64,000 bases of DNA from Nitrospinaceae bacterium (GCA_029261655.1 JAJDAY010000032.1:1-64000), one strand, 5' to 3'. Positions 25,686-35,106 are shown, numbered from the stretch's first letter. Notes: generated by a model from the letters alone, not told the origin. Translations and numbers: made by a program.

Positions 25686-27031
25686 CAGGGTACGAGACGG
25701 GCGTAAGTCTTTTCGAGAGAGAGGGTGATTTTTCCGTCAAACAGCATGGAAGGGTCGCGGTTTTGTTTGAAATCTCTCAAAAGAACTTCCAGGTCTTTTT
25801 CTATTTTGTCGTTGAAACGTTCCTGTTTTTCACCGGGAACAATCTCGCCGTTTTCATCGAGCAAATTTTGCGTGATGATACGGACCGGTGCGTTGAAGTC
25901 GATCATTTCCGTATTGACGAACAGTTCAAATTCCAGCAGGTTTTTCCCCATCACCAGGAATTCATTGTTGCCGTTCTGCGAAGCAAACAGAGTGGCGATT
26001 TTCCCATCCTGAACGTGGACGGGCTCCCTCTCCGGCCCCGGGATTTGCAGGGCGGCCATTTTCAATCCCTTTCTCACCCGCACCCAGTGGATGCGTCCCA
26101 GATGATTGGCCTCGCGCGTCATTCGAACCACGCTTGGGTTGGGGTCGCGGTTTTGTTTCTTCATCCATTGCACAAGGGGCAGGACTTCGTTGATGGGTAA
26201 AAAATGTCCGCCGTGGGCCGAGCCTCTTTCCTCGTGTTCCCGGTAAATCACTGGATATTTCATGTCTCTCAAAATTTGATGGACCCGGCGCGTGAGTTTG
26301 ATGGGAAAAACCGGATCATGAACGCCCTGGATGATGTAGATGGGGGTGTTCTTGAGATTGACCAGGAAATGCATGTAGCGCGGGGTGATACCGCTGGCGA
26401 TAGGGATGATGCCGGCGAACAGGTCGGGATAAAACATGCCGATCATGTACGCGCCGATGGCCCCGTTGGACAAACCGGACAGAAAGATGCGATTGGGGTC
26501 GACCGGGTATTTCATCTGAACTTCTTGTATCAGTTGCAGGACAAGGTCTTCCGCCGGTTGCGCCCACCATGCGCCCATGGGGTAGGAGGGGCAAAGTATG
26601 ATGAAATCCTCCGCCAACCGGTCCACCCATTTTGGAATCGTGTTTCCACCGCTACCCCCCATCCCGTGCAATACGATCATCAGGGGATAAGAGTCCCCCG
26701 CTTTGGCCTTCGCGGGAACATAAAGGGCGTAGGGATAGGATTTGTCATTGAAGTTTTTTTCAAGATCCAATTGTAACCCGGTGGTCAAAACGGGTTCCGG
26801 TTGCCGGTCCCTGAGGATCGACTTGATCTCCTCATTTGAAACCCGCGCGTTTTTCAAACGCGATAAAATTTCATTTTCAACTTGAGGGTCCGTTGAAGAC
26901 AGAAAAAGTTCCACCTGCTCCTTGATTTCAGCTGTTGGAGCGGGAGGGAAATGTAGGGTGTCCATCCCGCCCGACATGGGCATACAGGACGAAATAAACG
27001 CTATAGCTAGAAGAAGAATTAAATTTTTCAT
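25685..27031 (-). CDS. lipoprotein alpha/beta-hydrolase (esterase/PHB-depolymerase-like)
   Basis: The 448-residue product starts with a lipoprotein signal, with the acylated Cys in FISSC at residue 16. An alpha/beta-hydrolase domain of the predicted esterase type follows: oxyanion region VLHGMGGSGG, nucleophile GLSNGAIGAY, Asp in GVHDPVFPI and His in HGGHFLP. A C-terminal domain of about 130 residues, with beta-rich character, is less familiar. It should sit on the periplasmic face of a membrane and cleave ester bonds of an unknown substrate. The gene heads an apparent operon with mutS2 and tpx. Confidence 0.8.
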   Translation of the reverse strand: MKNLILLLAIAFISSCMPMSGGMDTLHFPPAPTAEIKEQVELFLSSTDPQVENEILSRLKNARVSNEEIKSILRDRQPEPVLTTGLQLDLEKNFNDKSYPYALYVPAKAKAGDSYPLMIVLHGMGGSGGNTIPKWVDRLAEDFIILCPSYPMGAWWAQPAEDLVLQLIQEVQMKYPVDPNRIFLSGLSNGAIGAYMIGMFYPDLFAGIIPIASGITPRYMHFLVNLKNTPIYIIQGVHDPVFPIKLTRRVHQILRDMKYPVIYREHEERGSAHGGHFLPINEVLPLVQWMKKQNRDPNPSVVRMTREANHLGRIHWVRVRKGLKMAALQIPGPEREPVHVQDGKIATLFASQNGNNEFLVMGKNLLEFELFVNTEMIDFNAPVRIITQNLLDENGEIVPGEKQERFNDKIEKDLEVLLRDFKQNRDPSMLFDGKITLSLEKTYARLVP

Positions 27032-27212
27032 ACCTTTAACTTATAGGAAATCTAATTTATTGTAAAGTTGGACTGGACAATATCGTTATGCGCAAAAATC
27101 GTTTGCCCTAAAACCAGATGGCCGGTGGACAAAGACAACCGCTTTCGATAGTATCCTCTTGATTTAGTGGAAATAAAAGCCGATTCGCACTATTGGGTTT
27201 GCAGGGAGGATC

Positions 27213-27986
27213 ATGGAAAAAACAAATCGTGGAAATTCAGGGGGAAATATTCAGCAGGGTGCGTTGTCGTTTGGGCAGGGCCTGGAAAGGGATCATCCTG
27301 CCGCTGTTTACACCCGTGTATTCCGGTGCCGAAAAAATGGCTTTGATTATCTTGGGCAGGTGCGGATCGAACAGGATGGGCCCGGAATTCGGGTGGAAAT
27401 CTTCAATGAAAATTATTTCAGCCATTTTGAAGACGCAAAAAATGCCGTTCTAAAATCTCTGGAGACTGCGGTTCTCAGCCGACTGATGAAAGAGGATGAT
27501 ACAAAGTACAAAGCCCTCATTGTGTCGTTTTTGGAGGCAAAGGTGATGCCAAAGGTCGAAGCCACTCCTGTCCAGGAAGGCAGGAGGACTCAAAATGGAT
27601 TCGATCTGCAGGAAATATTCGATCGCCTGAACGCTCAGTATTTTGATAATAAAATCCAGGCAGACGTGGAATGGGGCCGAGATTCAAGAAAGAAAAACCG
27701 GAGCGGGTTTCGATTCGGCTCCTACGATCGCTCGAAAAAACTGATTCGGATTCATCCACGGCTCAATCAGGAGTTTGTGCCTTTTCCTGTCGTGGAGTTA
27801 ACGGTCTACCACGAGATGTGTCATCAATGGGCGCCCTCCGTCAAACGCAATGGAATCTGGAGGGACCATCATGCGGATTTTAAGGCTAAGGAAAAGGAGT
27901 ACTGTTATTATCAGGAAGCGCGTCGTTGGGAAAAACAGTACTGGAAAAAATTTTTACTACCGATAGCAGAAAAGACCGCCTTTTAA
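27213..27986 (+). CDS. SprT-like zinc metalloprotease family protein
   Basis: This 257-residue protein has an N-terminal half of unclear family (a beta-rich segment to about residue 110) and a C-terminal SprT-like domain. The SprT part starts at DLQEIFDRLNAQYFDNKI and has the zinc motif HEMCHQ near residue 200, with a further His in RDHHADFKAKEKEY. SprT/Spartan relatives cleave DNA-protein crosslinks in eukaryotes; the bacterial role is less clear. GGAGG at 27205-27209 fixes the ATG. Confidence 0.8.
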   Translation: MEKTNRGNSGGNIQQGALSFGQGLERDHPAAVYTRVFRCRKNGFDYLGQVRIEQDGPGIRVEIFNENYFSHFEDAKNAVLKSLETAVLSRLMKEDDTKYKALIVSFLEAKVMPKVEATPVQEGRRTQNGFDLQEIFDRLNAQYFDNKIQADVEWGRDSRKKNRSGFRFGSYDRSKKLIRIHPRLNQEFVPFPVVELTVYHEMCHQWAPSVKRNGIWRDHHADFKAKEKEYCYYQEARRWEKQYWKKFLLPIAEKTAF

Positions 27987-28023
27987 TATTGAGGCACGCC
28001 ATAAAAGGATGAGTCCGAAACTT

Positions 28024-28689
28024 TCATTCATTAAGGGGAAGTGTAAAGTAAAAAGTGCTTCCCTTTCCCGATTCGCTAATCACACCCACTTTACCCCCAT
28101 GTAGAGTCACCAGTTTTTTCACGATGGCCAGACCGAGTCCCGTGGACTTTTCTCCGCCGGTTGGTTTGGAACTCAACGTTTGAAACTCGCCGAACAATAA
28201 TTTTTGATCCTCAGGGGAAATGCCTGGGCCTCCATCTTTTACAGAAAACCGAACGACTTCGCCTTCCTTTAATGTAGAGATTCGAATAGGTGTATTTGAC
28301 GGGGAAAATTTGATGGCATTGCCGACAAGGTTTGCAATGATCTGGATAATGGCGTTTTTATCGCAGTTCACTTGGGGGATTTCCCCCAAGCTGAGCCGAA
28401 CCTCGATATTCTTCTTTCGGGCTATCAATTCATGAAACCCGGCCTGGTTTTCTACCAGGGTGTTGAGGTTTTCAAGCTTTTTATTGAGATCGTATTTCCC
28501 GCTTTCAATTTTGGTGATATCCAGCAAATTATCCAGCAAACTTTTCATGAAATTGCTGGAGTTGAAAATCTTTTCCAAAAGGAATTGCTGGTTTTTGTTG
28601 GCAGAGCCTTGAAACTCTTCTTTAAGAAATTCACTGTACGACTGGATCAAATATAGGGGATTGCGCAAATCATGGGAGGCGATTCCCAC
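28024..28689 (-). CDS. histidine kinase C-terminal half (HisKA-HATPase), split by frameshift
   Basis: This frame encodes the kinase core: phospho-acceptor His in [14 protein letters not shown], dimer helices, then the ATPase with N box LVGNAIKFSP, G1 [11 protein letters not shown] and G2 [15 protein letters not shown]. The frame continues upstream of the nominal GTG start to about 28749, encoding a helix much like that of the kinase at 59675-60802 (ELNELKNKF against ELNDLKNKF). It is therefore the second part of the gene starting at 29666, broken at an A10 run (28751-28760). As a separate protein it would lack a sensor. Confidence 0.8.
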   Translation of the reverse strand: MGIASHDLRNPLYLIQSYSEFLKEEFQGSANKNQQFLLEKIFNSSNFMKSLLDNLLDITKIESGKYDLNKKLENLNTLVENQAGFHELIARKKNIEVRLSLGEIPQVNCDKNAIIQIIANLVGNAIKFSPSNTPIRISTLKEGEVVRFSVKDGGPGISPEDQKLLFGEFQTLSSKPTGGEKSTGLGLAIVKKLVTLHGGKVGVISESGKGSTFYFTLPLNE

Positions 28690-28745
28690 GAATTTGTTCT
28701 TGAGTTCGTTCAGTTCTTTTAGTTTCTTGTTAGCGTCGGCTAATT

Positions 28746-29666
28746 CTAAATTTTTTTTTTGGTATTTTCTTCGATCCTCTTATGCTCAATAGCGTCAGCG
28801 ATTAAATCGCCAATGGAAAGGAGAATTTCATTGCTTCTTTCGTACCAGGGAGGATTTTCATCGGTGTAAAGAAACATCACCCCCACCAGTCTGCCTCGGC
28901 TCTTTAAAGGAACAATGTAATGACCGTGCGCGGTCATGTCGGCAAAGGTCCGATTGTGCCGGCTGTCCGAAAAGCAGTTCTTGCTGACCAGCATTTCTCC
29001 AGACTCCGCGGCGATCCCGCAAAGACAGTCGCCGTAGGGAACCACTTTATCCCTTTCCATGAATTCCTCGGAAAACTGCCCCAGGGTCGCGGTCAGATGC
29101 AGTTCTTTTTTTTCTGCATCGGCCAAAAAGATTCCCGCCTTGTACTCGACCTGCAGTTCTTTGAATTTGGTGATCGGCTTCAGGGCGCTGATTAACATAT
29201 TTTTCATGGTATTTGTTTCATGAAGGGCCTTGGCGACTGCGTGCAGAATCTTGTATTCCTCGGTCGCCAGACGCACCTTTTCTTCCAGTTCCAGTTCACG
29301 GGTGACTTCGTATTGAACCGCCACATAACTCAGTATCCTTCCCGTATCGCTCCAAATGGGGGAAATAGTCGATTTGGCATGATAAAAAGTTCCATCTTTG
29401 CGCTTGTTGATCACCTGTCCTCGCCAGACGTTCCCTTTAAGCAGGACGTCCCACATTTCCTTGTAAATTTCCGGCGGATTCTGATCGCTTTTTAATATTC
29501 TTGGATTTTTCCCTAAAGCTTCCTCAGGGGTGAATCCGGTGATGGTTTCAAACGCCGGATTGACATAAGTGATGTTTCCCCCCGGATCGGTAATGATCAC
29601 CGCTTCCGCGAGGGACTCAACCGCTTTGGTCATCTTATCGCTTTTAAACAGGTCGAATTCTTCCAT
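28746..29666 (-). CDS. histidine kinase N-terminal half (PAS-GAF), split by frameshift
   Basis: This frame encodes a PAS domain (about residues 12-125, with ITYVNPAFETITGFTPEEALG and a PAC-like VNKRKDGT-type segment), then a GAF domain (about 140-295). It ends with KRIEENTKKKI and a stop immediately after ten A. Adding one A (or removing two) joins it in frame to the HisKA-HATPase ORF downstream, giving a normal cytoplasmic PAS-GAF-kinase of about 547 residues. It lies 71 bases after the dCache kinase, on the same strand. Confidence 0.8.
   Translation of the reverse strand: MEEFDLFKSDKMTKAVESLAEAVIITDPGGNITYVNPAFETITGFTPEEALGKNPRILKSDQNPPEIYKEMWDVLLKGNVWRGQVINKRKDGTFYHAKSTISPIWSDTGRILSYVAVQYEVTRELELEEKVRLATEEYKILHAVAKALHETNTMKNMLISALKPITKFKELQVEYKAGIFLADAEKKELHLTATLGQFSEEFMERDKVVPYGDCLCGIAAESGEMLVSKNCFSDSRHNRTFADMTAHGHYIVPLKSRGRLVGVMFLYTDENPPWYERSNEILLSIGDLIADAIEHKRIEENTKKKI
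28751..28760 (-). other. A10 run at the kinase frame break
   Basis: Ten consecutive T on the plus strand, which are A10 in the mRNA, sit at the junction of the two kinase frames. Such runs are known sites of polymerase slippage, replication slippage and sequencing error. A length of 11 or 8 would restore one frame. Confidence 0.85.
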
Positions 29667-29737
29667 GAGCTGACTTTTGTTGAATGTGAAAAAATAATCG
29701 GCAGGTCATGCCGAAAAAAATGATGAAACTCTTCCCG

Positions 29738-32152
29738 TTATTCAGTCGGGAAAGTGATGGAAAACGTGGTTCCTTTTCCGACGATTGATTCCACAGAGAT
29801 GCTCCCGCCATAATTTTCTATCAGCCGGTGAACAATGTTCAATCCCAGGCCGGTTCCCTTTCCCTGATCCTTGGTGGTGAAGAAGGGGTCGAAAATTTTT
29901 GATATATATTCCTGAGGAATTCCGGGACCTGTGTCTTCAATCGTGGTAGCAATTTTGCCATCACTATGAGATGACGATATTATAAGTTTTCCTTTTCCAT
30001 CCATGGCCTGAACGGCATTTCGAATAATGTTTAAATATATTTGCTGAATTTCCTCCGGCTTGGCTTTAATAAGCGGCAGTTGGGAGTAATTTTTTTCTAA
30101 CTCGATATCATCACTATAAGAAGCCATCAATGCCATTTCGATGGCGCCATCCAGACGTTCGTTGATATTGACACCGCTCATTTGGTCTGTGACTCCAGAT
30201 CGGGAATACCCGGACATATTCAGAATGATGGAAGCCATGTGTTTGGATTTTTCGAGAATTTTTTTAGAATAAGTTTGTATTTTTTTCGGGTCCTTTTCTT
30301 CAATGATGGTTTCGGTGAGTCCCATGATGGAAAATAGAGGGTTATTCATTTCATGGGCGATTCCTGCCGCCAGGGTGCCAAGGCCGGATAATTTTTCGGC
30401 CATGGTCAACTGGTCCTGCAGTGATTTCTGCTCGGTTATCTCCTTCATGAGAAGTCCGATGCGCCGTTTCTTTTCCACGGTGATGGCCACATCAAAAAAT
30501 TGATAGGCAAAAACGCGGCTCCCCAACGTTACGATATTTTTGGTTTCCCAGGACGGTCCCGCCGATTTTGGCGCGAGGGGATCCCTTGGCCCCTGATCTC
30601 CAAGGGTGACCTTGGACGATTTTAAGGAATTTTCTTCATTGCCCTTCGCATAGGCCATTAATGCCTGTATCACAGTTTGCCATTGATCGTTGAATTCCAA
30701 TCCCAGGGAAGTGAGAGTTTTATCCTGCGCCTTGGAAGCAGGTATCCCTGTCAACGTTTCAAACGCTTTGTTGGTGTGTTCTATTTTTAATTCTTCACTG
30801 AAAATCAACAGGACATCCGGGACACTCATCAGAATACTCTCGGTGTATTCCTGCAGAGAGCGCACCTCTGTGGTTTTTTCCTCGACTTTTTCCTCCAGTC
30901 CGGTGAAGGCTTTTTTAAGCAGGGAGTTCATTAAATTGATTTCATCGGCAAGAGATTCTATTTCATCGCCTGTCGGGATGACTAAAGGTTCGACTTTTTC
31001 GCCGCGTCCGATCCGGGCGGTGGTATTTTGCAAAACCCGGATGGGTTTGACGATCTTGTTGGACGCCAGAGATCCAAAGAGCCAAATCAGTAAAACCGAG
31101 ATGAAACCCGCGGCGGAAATCCAAATGAGAAGTTTTCGCATAGGAGCAAAGACCTCGTCAGAAGACTGCCAGGCAAAGGTAAACCACTTCATTCCGGAAG
31201 ACGCCTGGGTGGCCTGGTTGGTTTCCGATAGTGGCGAATACCCGATAATGGATAAGTCCTTACCTCCGTGACCATCACTTTGAGTGCGTGCCCATCCCGC
31301 CTGCGGCTTGGTAACGGCGGCCACCAGTTGAGGGTCGGGAAGTTGAAAACCCGTGGGGAGGATGGGGCAATCGATCACCACTCCCTTGGAATTTATGAGC
31401 ATCACATGACCGGTTTCCCCAAATATTATTTGTTCTATGGATGCCGCAAAAAATGGTTTTGCCAGATACACCCGGTGCAATACGCCAATGACCTTTCCGT
31501 TTTGATTGAGAATAGGGACCTCAAGGTGAAAACCAAATTGATCTGTCCCGGAAAGAGACCGGATTGGGCCAATGTAAACGAATCCCTTCCCTCCCTTGAC
31601 GGTTCTGGAGACAAACGGCTTGGCGCCATTAAAGTAATCAGGATAGTCGGTAGCGCTTGATATGAGGATGCCTTTTGCGTCTGTTACAAAAAGGGCATGT
31701 GTTGATTCTTTTGACAGCGGGCTTCTTTTAAGAAAACTTTTGAGAATCCGGCTACCGGAGTTGTCTAACAGGCTTTTCTTATCGGGATCTTTGGTTTTCC
31801 ACCGCTCCTCTTGATTGCCAAATTGACTTTTCAATTCAGCATCGCTCATTTGTGCGGTTTGGCGGTAGCGTTCTCTTACGGTCAAAATAAGAGTGGGATG
31901 GCTGGCGAGGCGAATATTTTTTTTAATTTCCTCCAGCATAATAAAATCGATCTTAGCCGCCGTTTCAAAGGCCAGCGCCTGAAAACTGGACCCGATCACA
32001 TTTTGCAGGGATTGGGTTCCCTGTAAATAAGAGATCACCATGGCAAGAAGCAAGGGCAGGGTGCCCACCCCGACCATGGAAAGGATTAACTTACTTTTCA
32101 ATCCCTTACGGTGAGGTTTTTGGATTTTGGTAGGGGAGGCTTGTTGGAGCAT
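29738..32152 (-). CDS. membrane sensor histidine kinase (dCache-HAMP-PAS-HisKA-HATPase)
   Basis: This 804-residue sensor has TM1 at about residues 23-45, a large periplasmic double-Cache-like domain to about 330, TM2 at about 333-355, HAMP (PIRVLQNTTARIGRGEKVE), a short coiled coil, PAS (from LLIFSEELKIEHTNKAFETLTGI), HisKA with the acceptor His in GIAHEMNNPLFSI near 597, and HATPase with GPGIPQEY and GTGLGLNIVHR. Double-Cache domains bind small organic ligands; the ligand is unknown. The CheY-like gene (32512) is divergent and is a candidate partner. Normal NtrB-like C-terminus. Confidence 0.9.
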   Translation of the reverse strand: MLQQASPTKIQKPHRKGLKSKLILSMVGVGTLPLLLAMVISYLQGTQSLQNVIGSSFQALAFETAAKIDFIMLEEIKKNIRLASHPTLILTVRERYRQTAQMSDAELKSQFGNQEERWKTKDPDKKSLLDNSGSRILKSFLKRSPLSKESTHALFVTDAKGILISSATDYPDYFNGAKPFVSRTVKGGKGFVYIGPIRSLSGTDQFGFHLEVPILNQNGKVIGVLHRVYLAKPFFAASIEQIIFGETGHVMLINSKGVVIDCPILPTGFQLPDPQLVAAVTKPQAGWARTQSDGHGGKDLSIIGYSPLSETNQATQASSGMKWFTFAWQSSDEVFAPMRKLLIWISAAGFISVLLIWLFGSLASNKIVKPIRVLQNTTARIGRGEKVEPLVIPTGDEIESLADEINLMNSLLKKAFTGLEEKVEEKTTEVRSLQEYTESILMSVPDVLLIFSEELKIEHTNKAFETLTGIPASKAQDKTLTSLGLEFNDQWQTVIQALMAYAKGNEENSLKSSKVTLGDQGPRDPLAPKSAGPSWETKNIVTLGSRVFAYQFFDVAITVEKKRRIGLLMKEITEQKSLQDQLTMAEKLSGLGTLAAGIAHEMNNPLFSIMGLTETIIEEKDPKKIQTYSKKILEKSKHMASIILNMSGYSRSGVTDQMSGVNINERLDGAIEMALMASYSDDIELEKNYSQLPLIKAKPEEIQQIYLNIIRNAVQAMDGKGKLIISSSHSDGKIATTIEDTGPGIPQEYISKIFDPFFTTKDQGKGTGLGLNIVHRLIENYGGSISVESIVGKGTTFSITFPTE

Positions 32153-32511
32153 TTATTCCAGGTCCCGGAAAGTAAGGAAAGTGAAAAATGAACTTCCCAA
32201 CAAAAAATCGCACTCAAAGCAAATCCGACCTATTGAAGGATATACCCTATTTTGGTCTTGACTTGTAAATTGAATTGCAGTAGCTTTGAATCGCAAAAAT
32301 TACTATTAACATACCTTAAACTCGGTGGGCTCGCAAGGTTTTGCTTAACAGGTGTTTGGCGGGGGTTTCTGATTCTTACAGAGGCATTTCCTGATTATTC
32401 AGATTGAGTTGTCTCTCCCGGACTATTTTAGATAAGGCTGTTTGTCGGTTGGAAATTTTCCTGAATTGAATTAAGAGAAGTACATTTAAAAATATTTTAG
32501 GGGGGGAAGAA
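32153..32511. other. 359-base divergent control region
   Basis: This gap lies between the minus-strand sensor kinase and the plus-strand response regulator. It is AT-rich and includes a TTGACT at about 32254-32259, but no -10 of good quality at the right spacing. I saw no stable hairpin, tRNA or coding frame. Confidence 0.5.
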
Positions 32512-32907
32512 ATGCCCAAAGGTAGAATTTTAGTCATTGATGATGAGGAAGATGTTCGCGAAGTATTGAGGCTTCACTTGGAAAGTGCGGGGTACAATGT
32601 TTTGGAAGCCGAAGATGGAGAAGTGGGCATCAGTTTGCTTCGGTCAGCAGATAATATGGTCAATGTTGGCCTGATCTTGTGCGATATTCGCATGCCTAAA
32701 GTCAATGGCGTGGAGTGTGTGGATTTTCTCAAGAAACAAGCTCCGGGAATTCCCGTGGTGATGGTTACAGGTTACCCCGATACCGAAATGGCAACCGCTT
32801 TTATGAAAAAGGGCGTGAAAGACTATCTGGTCAAGCCAGTGGAAAAAGAAAAACTATTGAGTGTGGTTGCCAAGATTGTTGCCGCCGGGAAAGATATCGA
32901 ACTGTAA
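32512..32907 (+). CDS. single-domain response regulator (CheY-like)
   Basis: The 131-residue protein is a lone receiver domain. The acid pocket is Asp10-Asp11, the phospho-acceptor Asp58 is in LILCDIRMPKVNG, and the conserved Thr (MVTGYPD) and Lys (YLVKPVEKE) are present. With no output domain it should act by protein contact or as a phosphate relay, possibly with the divergent dCache kinase or the phospho-relay kinases in the window. A G-rich ribosome site (AGGGGGGAAG) precedes the ATG and a terminator follows. Confidence 0.92.
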   Translation: MPKGRILVIDDEEDVREVLRLHLESAGYNVLEAEDGEVGISLLRSADNMVNVGLILCDIRMPKVNGVECVDFLKKQAPGIPVVMVTGYPDTEMATAFMKKGVKDYLVKPVEKEKLLSVVAKIVAAGKDIEL

Positions 32908-32980
32908 TCCTCCTGCATTGAACTTGAGCTCCATTTGAGTTTTAAAAGGCATTTAAAGGCAAGTGGTTTTAAAAAAACTA

Positions 32981-33024
32981 AAGGGTTTGCAATCTCATCA
33001 AGGGGTTGCAAAGCCTTTTTTTTT
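32981..33024 (+). terminator. intrinsic terminator of the response regulator
   Basis: A 12-base stem, 32981-32992 with 33006-33017 (AAGGGTTTGCAA against TTGCAAAGCCTT, one mismatch), is followed by a run of T to 33024. It ends 24 bases before the P-II-like start. Confidence 0.8.
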
Positions 33025-33047
33025 GGTCTAAATTGATCCGCAACAAT

Positions 33048-33386
33048 ATGAAAATGATCCAATGTAATATACGACACGAAAAACTGGACGCAGTTCGATT
33101 GAAACTGTTTGAGTTGGGTGTGCCCGGTCTTTCGGTGAGCGAGATCAAAGGAATCGGTAAACCCTTGAGCCAGTTGAAGTCGGCTCCAGGTTCCGAGACG
33201 CCGCACTTCCATCCCCGGGTAGAAATTTCCATCGTTTTGGAAGACGAAGCGGTGGATGAAGTGGTGGATGTGCTGGTGGCAACCGCTAAGACGGGAAATC
33301 TGGGTGACGGCAAGATTTTTATCCTTCCCGTAGACAATGCCATCCGCATCAGAACCGGTGAAAAAGGCGGGGACGCGCTTTATTAA
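33048..33386 (+). CDS. divergent P-II family signalling protein
   Basis: The 112-residue product from ATG 33048 has the P-II fold: EKLDAVRLKLFELGVPGLSVSEIKG at the start, the B-loop TAKTGNLGDGKIF and the C-loop AIRIRTGEKG. The T-loop is unusual: the segment after KGIGKP lacks the Tyr uridylylated in GlnB (Tyr51), and carries GSETPHFHPRVEI. P-II proteins sense ATP/ADP and 2-oxoglutarate and regulate transporters and enzymes. Here the target is unknown. The longer frame from 33006 starts inside the terminator and is rejected. Probable operon with yggS and proC. Confidence 0.85.
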   Translation: MKMIQCNIRHEKLDAVRLKLFELGVPGLSVSEIKGIGKPLSQLKSAPGSETPHFHPRVEISIVLEDEAVDEVVDVLVATAKTGNLGDGKIFILPVDNAIRIRTGEKGGDALY

Positions 33387-33464
33387 TCACGCCCCCGGAA
33401 TTGCAAGGGGATCCCTTTTCTTCCATTTTTGAAGCCCATAAAATTGATGCCGGAATAACGTTTC

Positions 33465-34157
33465 TTGATACCAGATAACCTTGAGTGGGTGAAGAACAGG
33501 ATAAAAAAGGCGGCGGAAAAGTCCGGTCGTTCGCCTGAGAGCATTCGTCTGGTGGCGGTCAGCAAAACCGTTTCGGTAGAGAAAATTATCGAGGCGCGTG
33601 AAGCGGGCGCGGAACTGTTTGGCGAAAATCGTGTTCAGGAGGCTCTGGAGAAAATCGACCGGTTGGGCCAAAGCGGTCCTGAGTGGCATTTCATAGGGCA
33701 CTTGCAAAAGAACAAGGTCAAACAAATTGTAGGCCGGTTCAGTTTGATTCATTCGGTGGACAACGCGGCGCTTGCCCAGGTCATCAACGAGAAGAGCCTG
33801 ACCGGGAACCTCATCACCCCTGTTTTGCTTCAAGTCAATGTCTCAGGCGAAGCGTCCAAATTCGGCATGGCTTCCCAGGAGTTGGAATCGACCCTGAATG
33901 CGTTGTCAACGATGTCGGCGATTAAAGTCGAGGGCCTGATGACGATCCCCCCGTACGCCCCGGACCCGGAAAAGTCCCGTGGAGTATTTGCCCGCCTGCG
34001 TGAACTTCGAGATAAAATGGCTCAATTGGACATGGAAGGCATTGGTTTGCAGGAATTGTCCATGGGAATGTCCAATGATTTTACCGTGGCGATTGAAGAG
34101 GGGGCCACGCTGGTCAGGGTGGGGTCGGCGATTTTCGGCGACCGTTCCACAGATTGA
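33465..34157 (+). CDS. yggS: YggS-family PLP homeostasis protein
   Basis: This 230-residue, TIM-barrel PLP-binding protein maintains pyridoxal phosphate and amino-acid balance. The PLP Lys is in LVAVSKTVSVEKI. Family blocks FGENRVQEALEK, EWHFIGHLQKNKVK, SKFGM, and LSMGMSNDF near the phosphate site are all present. The start is TTG, nine bases after GGAATAACG-like sequence; no ATG fits. yggS next to proC is a very common arrangement in bacteria. Confidence 0.93.
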   Translation: MIPDNLEWVKNRIKKAAEKSGRSPESIRLVAVSKTVSVEKIIEAREAGAELFGENRVQEALEKIDRLGQSGPEWHFIGHLQKNKVKQIVGRFSLIHSVDNAALAQVINEKSLTGNLITPVLLQVNVSGEASKFGMASQELESTLNALSTMSAIKVEGLMTIPPYAPDPEKSRGVFARLRELRDKMAQLDMEGIGLQELSMGMSNDFTVAIEEGATLVRVGSAIFGDRSTD

Positions 34158-34212
34158 GGCGGAAAAGTTTGACGCGGACAGGAATTTATTATTTTAAAGG
34201 GGGATCGACACG

Positions 34213-35085
34213 GTGTTGAGAAGCAAAAAACTGGGCTTCATCGGCGGTGGAAACATGGCCGAGGCAATGATAAAGGGCTTAATATCAGCCTCATTTGTCG
34301 AACCCAAAAATATTTTTGTCTCCGATGTCGTTCCCGACCGGCTCGAATTTTTGCATTCGGAATATAAGGTGAAAACCGTTCAGGACAACCGCGAACTGGT
34401 GGAAAAATGCGATATTCTGGTTTTGGCGGTGAAACCGCAAGTGATTAAAAAAGTCATTGAAAAAGTTCGTGACCTGATAGACGCAAAAAAACTATTGGTG
34501 TCTGTCGCCGCGGGTGTGCCCATAGAAACAATCCTTGAAGTATTGAAAGCCGGGCAGAATAAAAAATATAATGTCGTGCGGACCATGCCCAACACTCCTG
34601 CGTTGGTTCAGGAAGGGGTCACGGCAATCGCCGCCGGAGACAACGTCTCCAAGGTGGATATCCAGATCGCGCATCGGTTGTTCGAAGCGGTGGGGAAAAC
34701 CGTCGATGTCGAAGAAGTCCATTTGGACGCGGTCACGGGATTGAGCGGCAGCGGTCCGGCCTACATTTTCATGATTATCGAGGCGCTGTCAGATGCGGGT
34801 GTCAAAATGGGCTTGTCGCGCGATGTTGCCAATATCCTGACCGTTCAAACCGTGCTGGGGTCGGCCAAATTGGCGTTGGAAAGCCATAAACATCCCGGCG
34901 AGTTGAAAGACATGGTCACCTCCCCCGGTGGCACCACCATCTCCGGTTTGCGCGCTCTGGAAGAGGGGGGCTTGAGGTCGACGCTGATGAACGCCGTGGA
35001 AGCGGCGACGAACCGATCCAAAGAACTCGGGCGCAACGCCAAAAAACAGGAGGACAATGGCGCAAAGGAAGATAAATCGGATTGA
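34213..35085 (+). CDS. proC: pyrroline-5-carboxylate reductase
   Basis: ProC makes proline from pyrroline-5-carboxylate with NAD(P)H in the cytoplasm. The Rossmann motif is GFIGGGNMAEAMIKG, and the C-terminal dimerisation block includes GLSGSGPAYIFMIIEAL and SPGGTTISGLRALEEGG. The start is GTG with AAAGGGGGA upstream. The 290-residue length includes about 15 extra charged residues at the C-terminus. Confidence 0.95.
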   Translation: MLRSKKLGFIGGGNMAEAMIKGLISASFVEPKNIFVSDVVPDRLEFLHSEYKVKTVQDNRELVEKCDILVLAVKPQVIKKVIEKVRDLIDAKKLLVSVAAGVPIETILEVLKAGQNKKYNVVRTMPNTPALVQEGVTAIAAGDNVSKVDIQIAHRLFEAVGKTVDVEEVHLDAVTGLSGSGPAYIFMIIEALSDAGVKMGLSRDVANILTVQTVLGSAKLALESHKHPGELKDMVTSPGGTTISGLRALEEGGLRSTLMNAVEAATNRSKELGRNAKKQEDNGAKEDKSD

Positions 35086-35106
35086 AAATATTTGCGCTGG
35101 ATAGAT

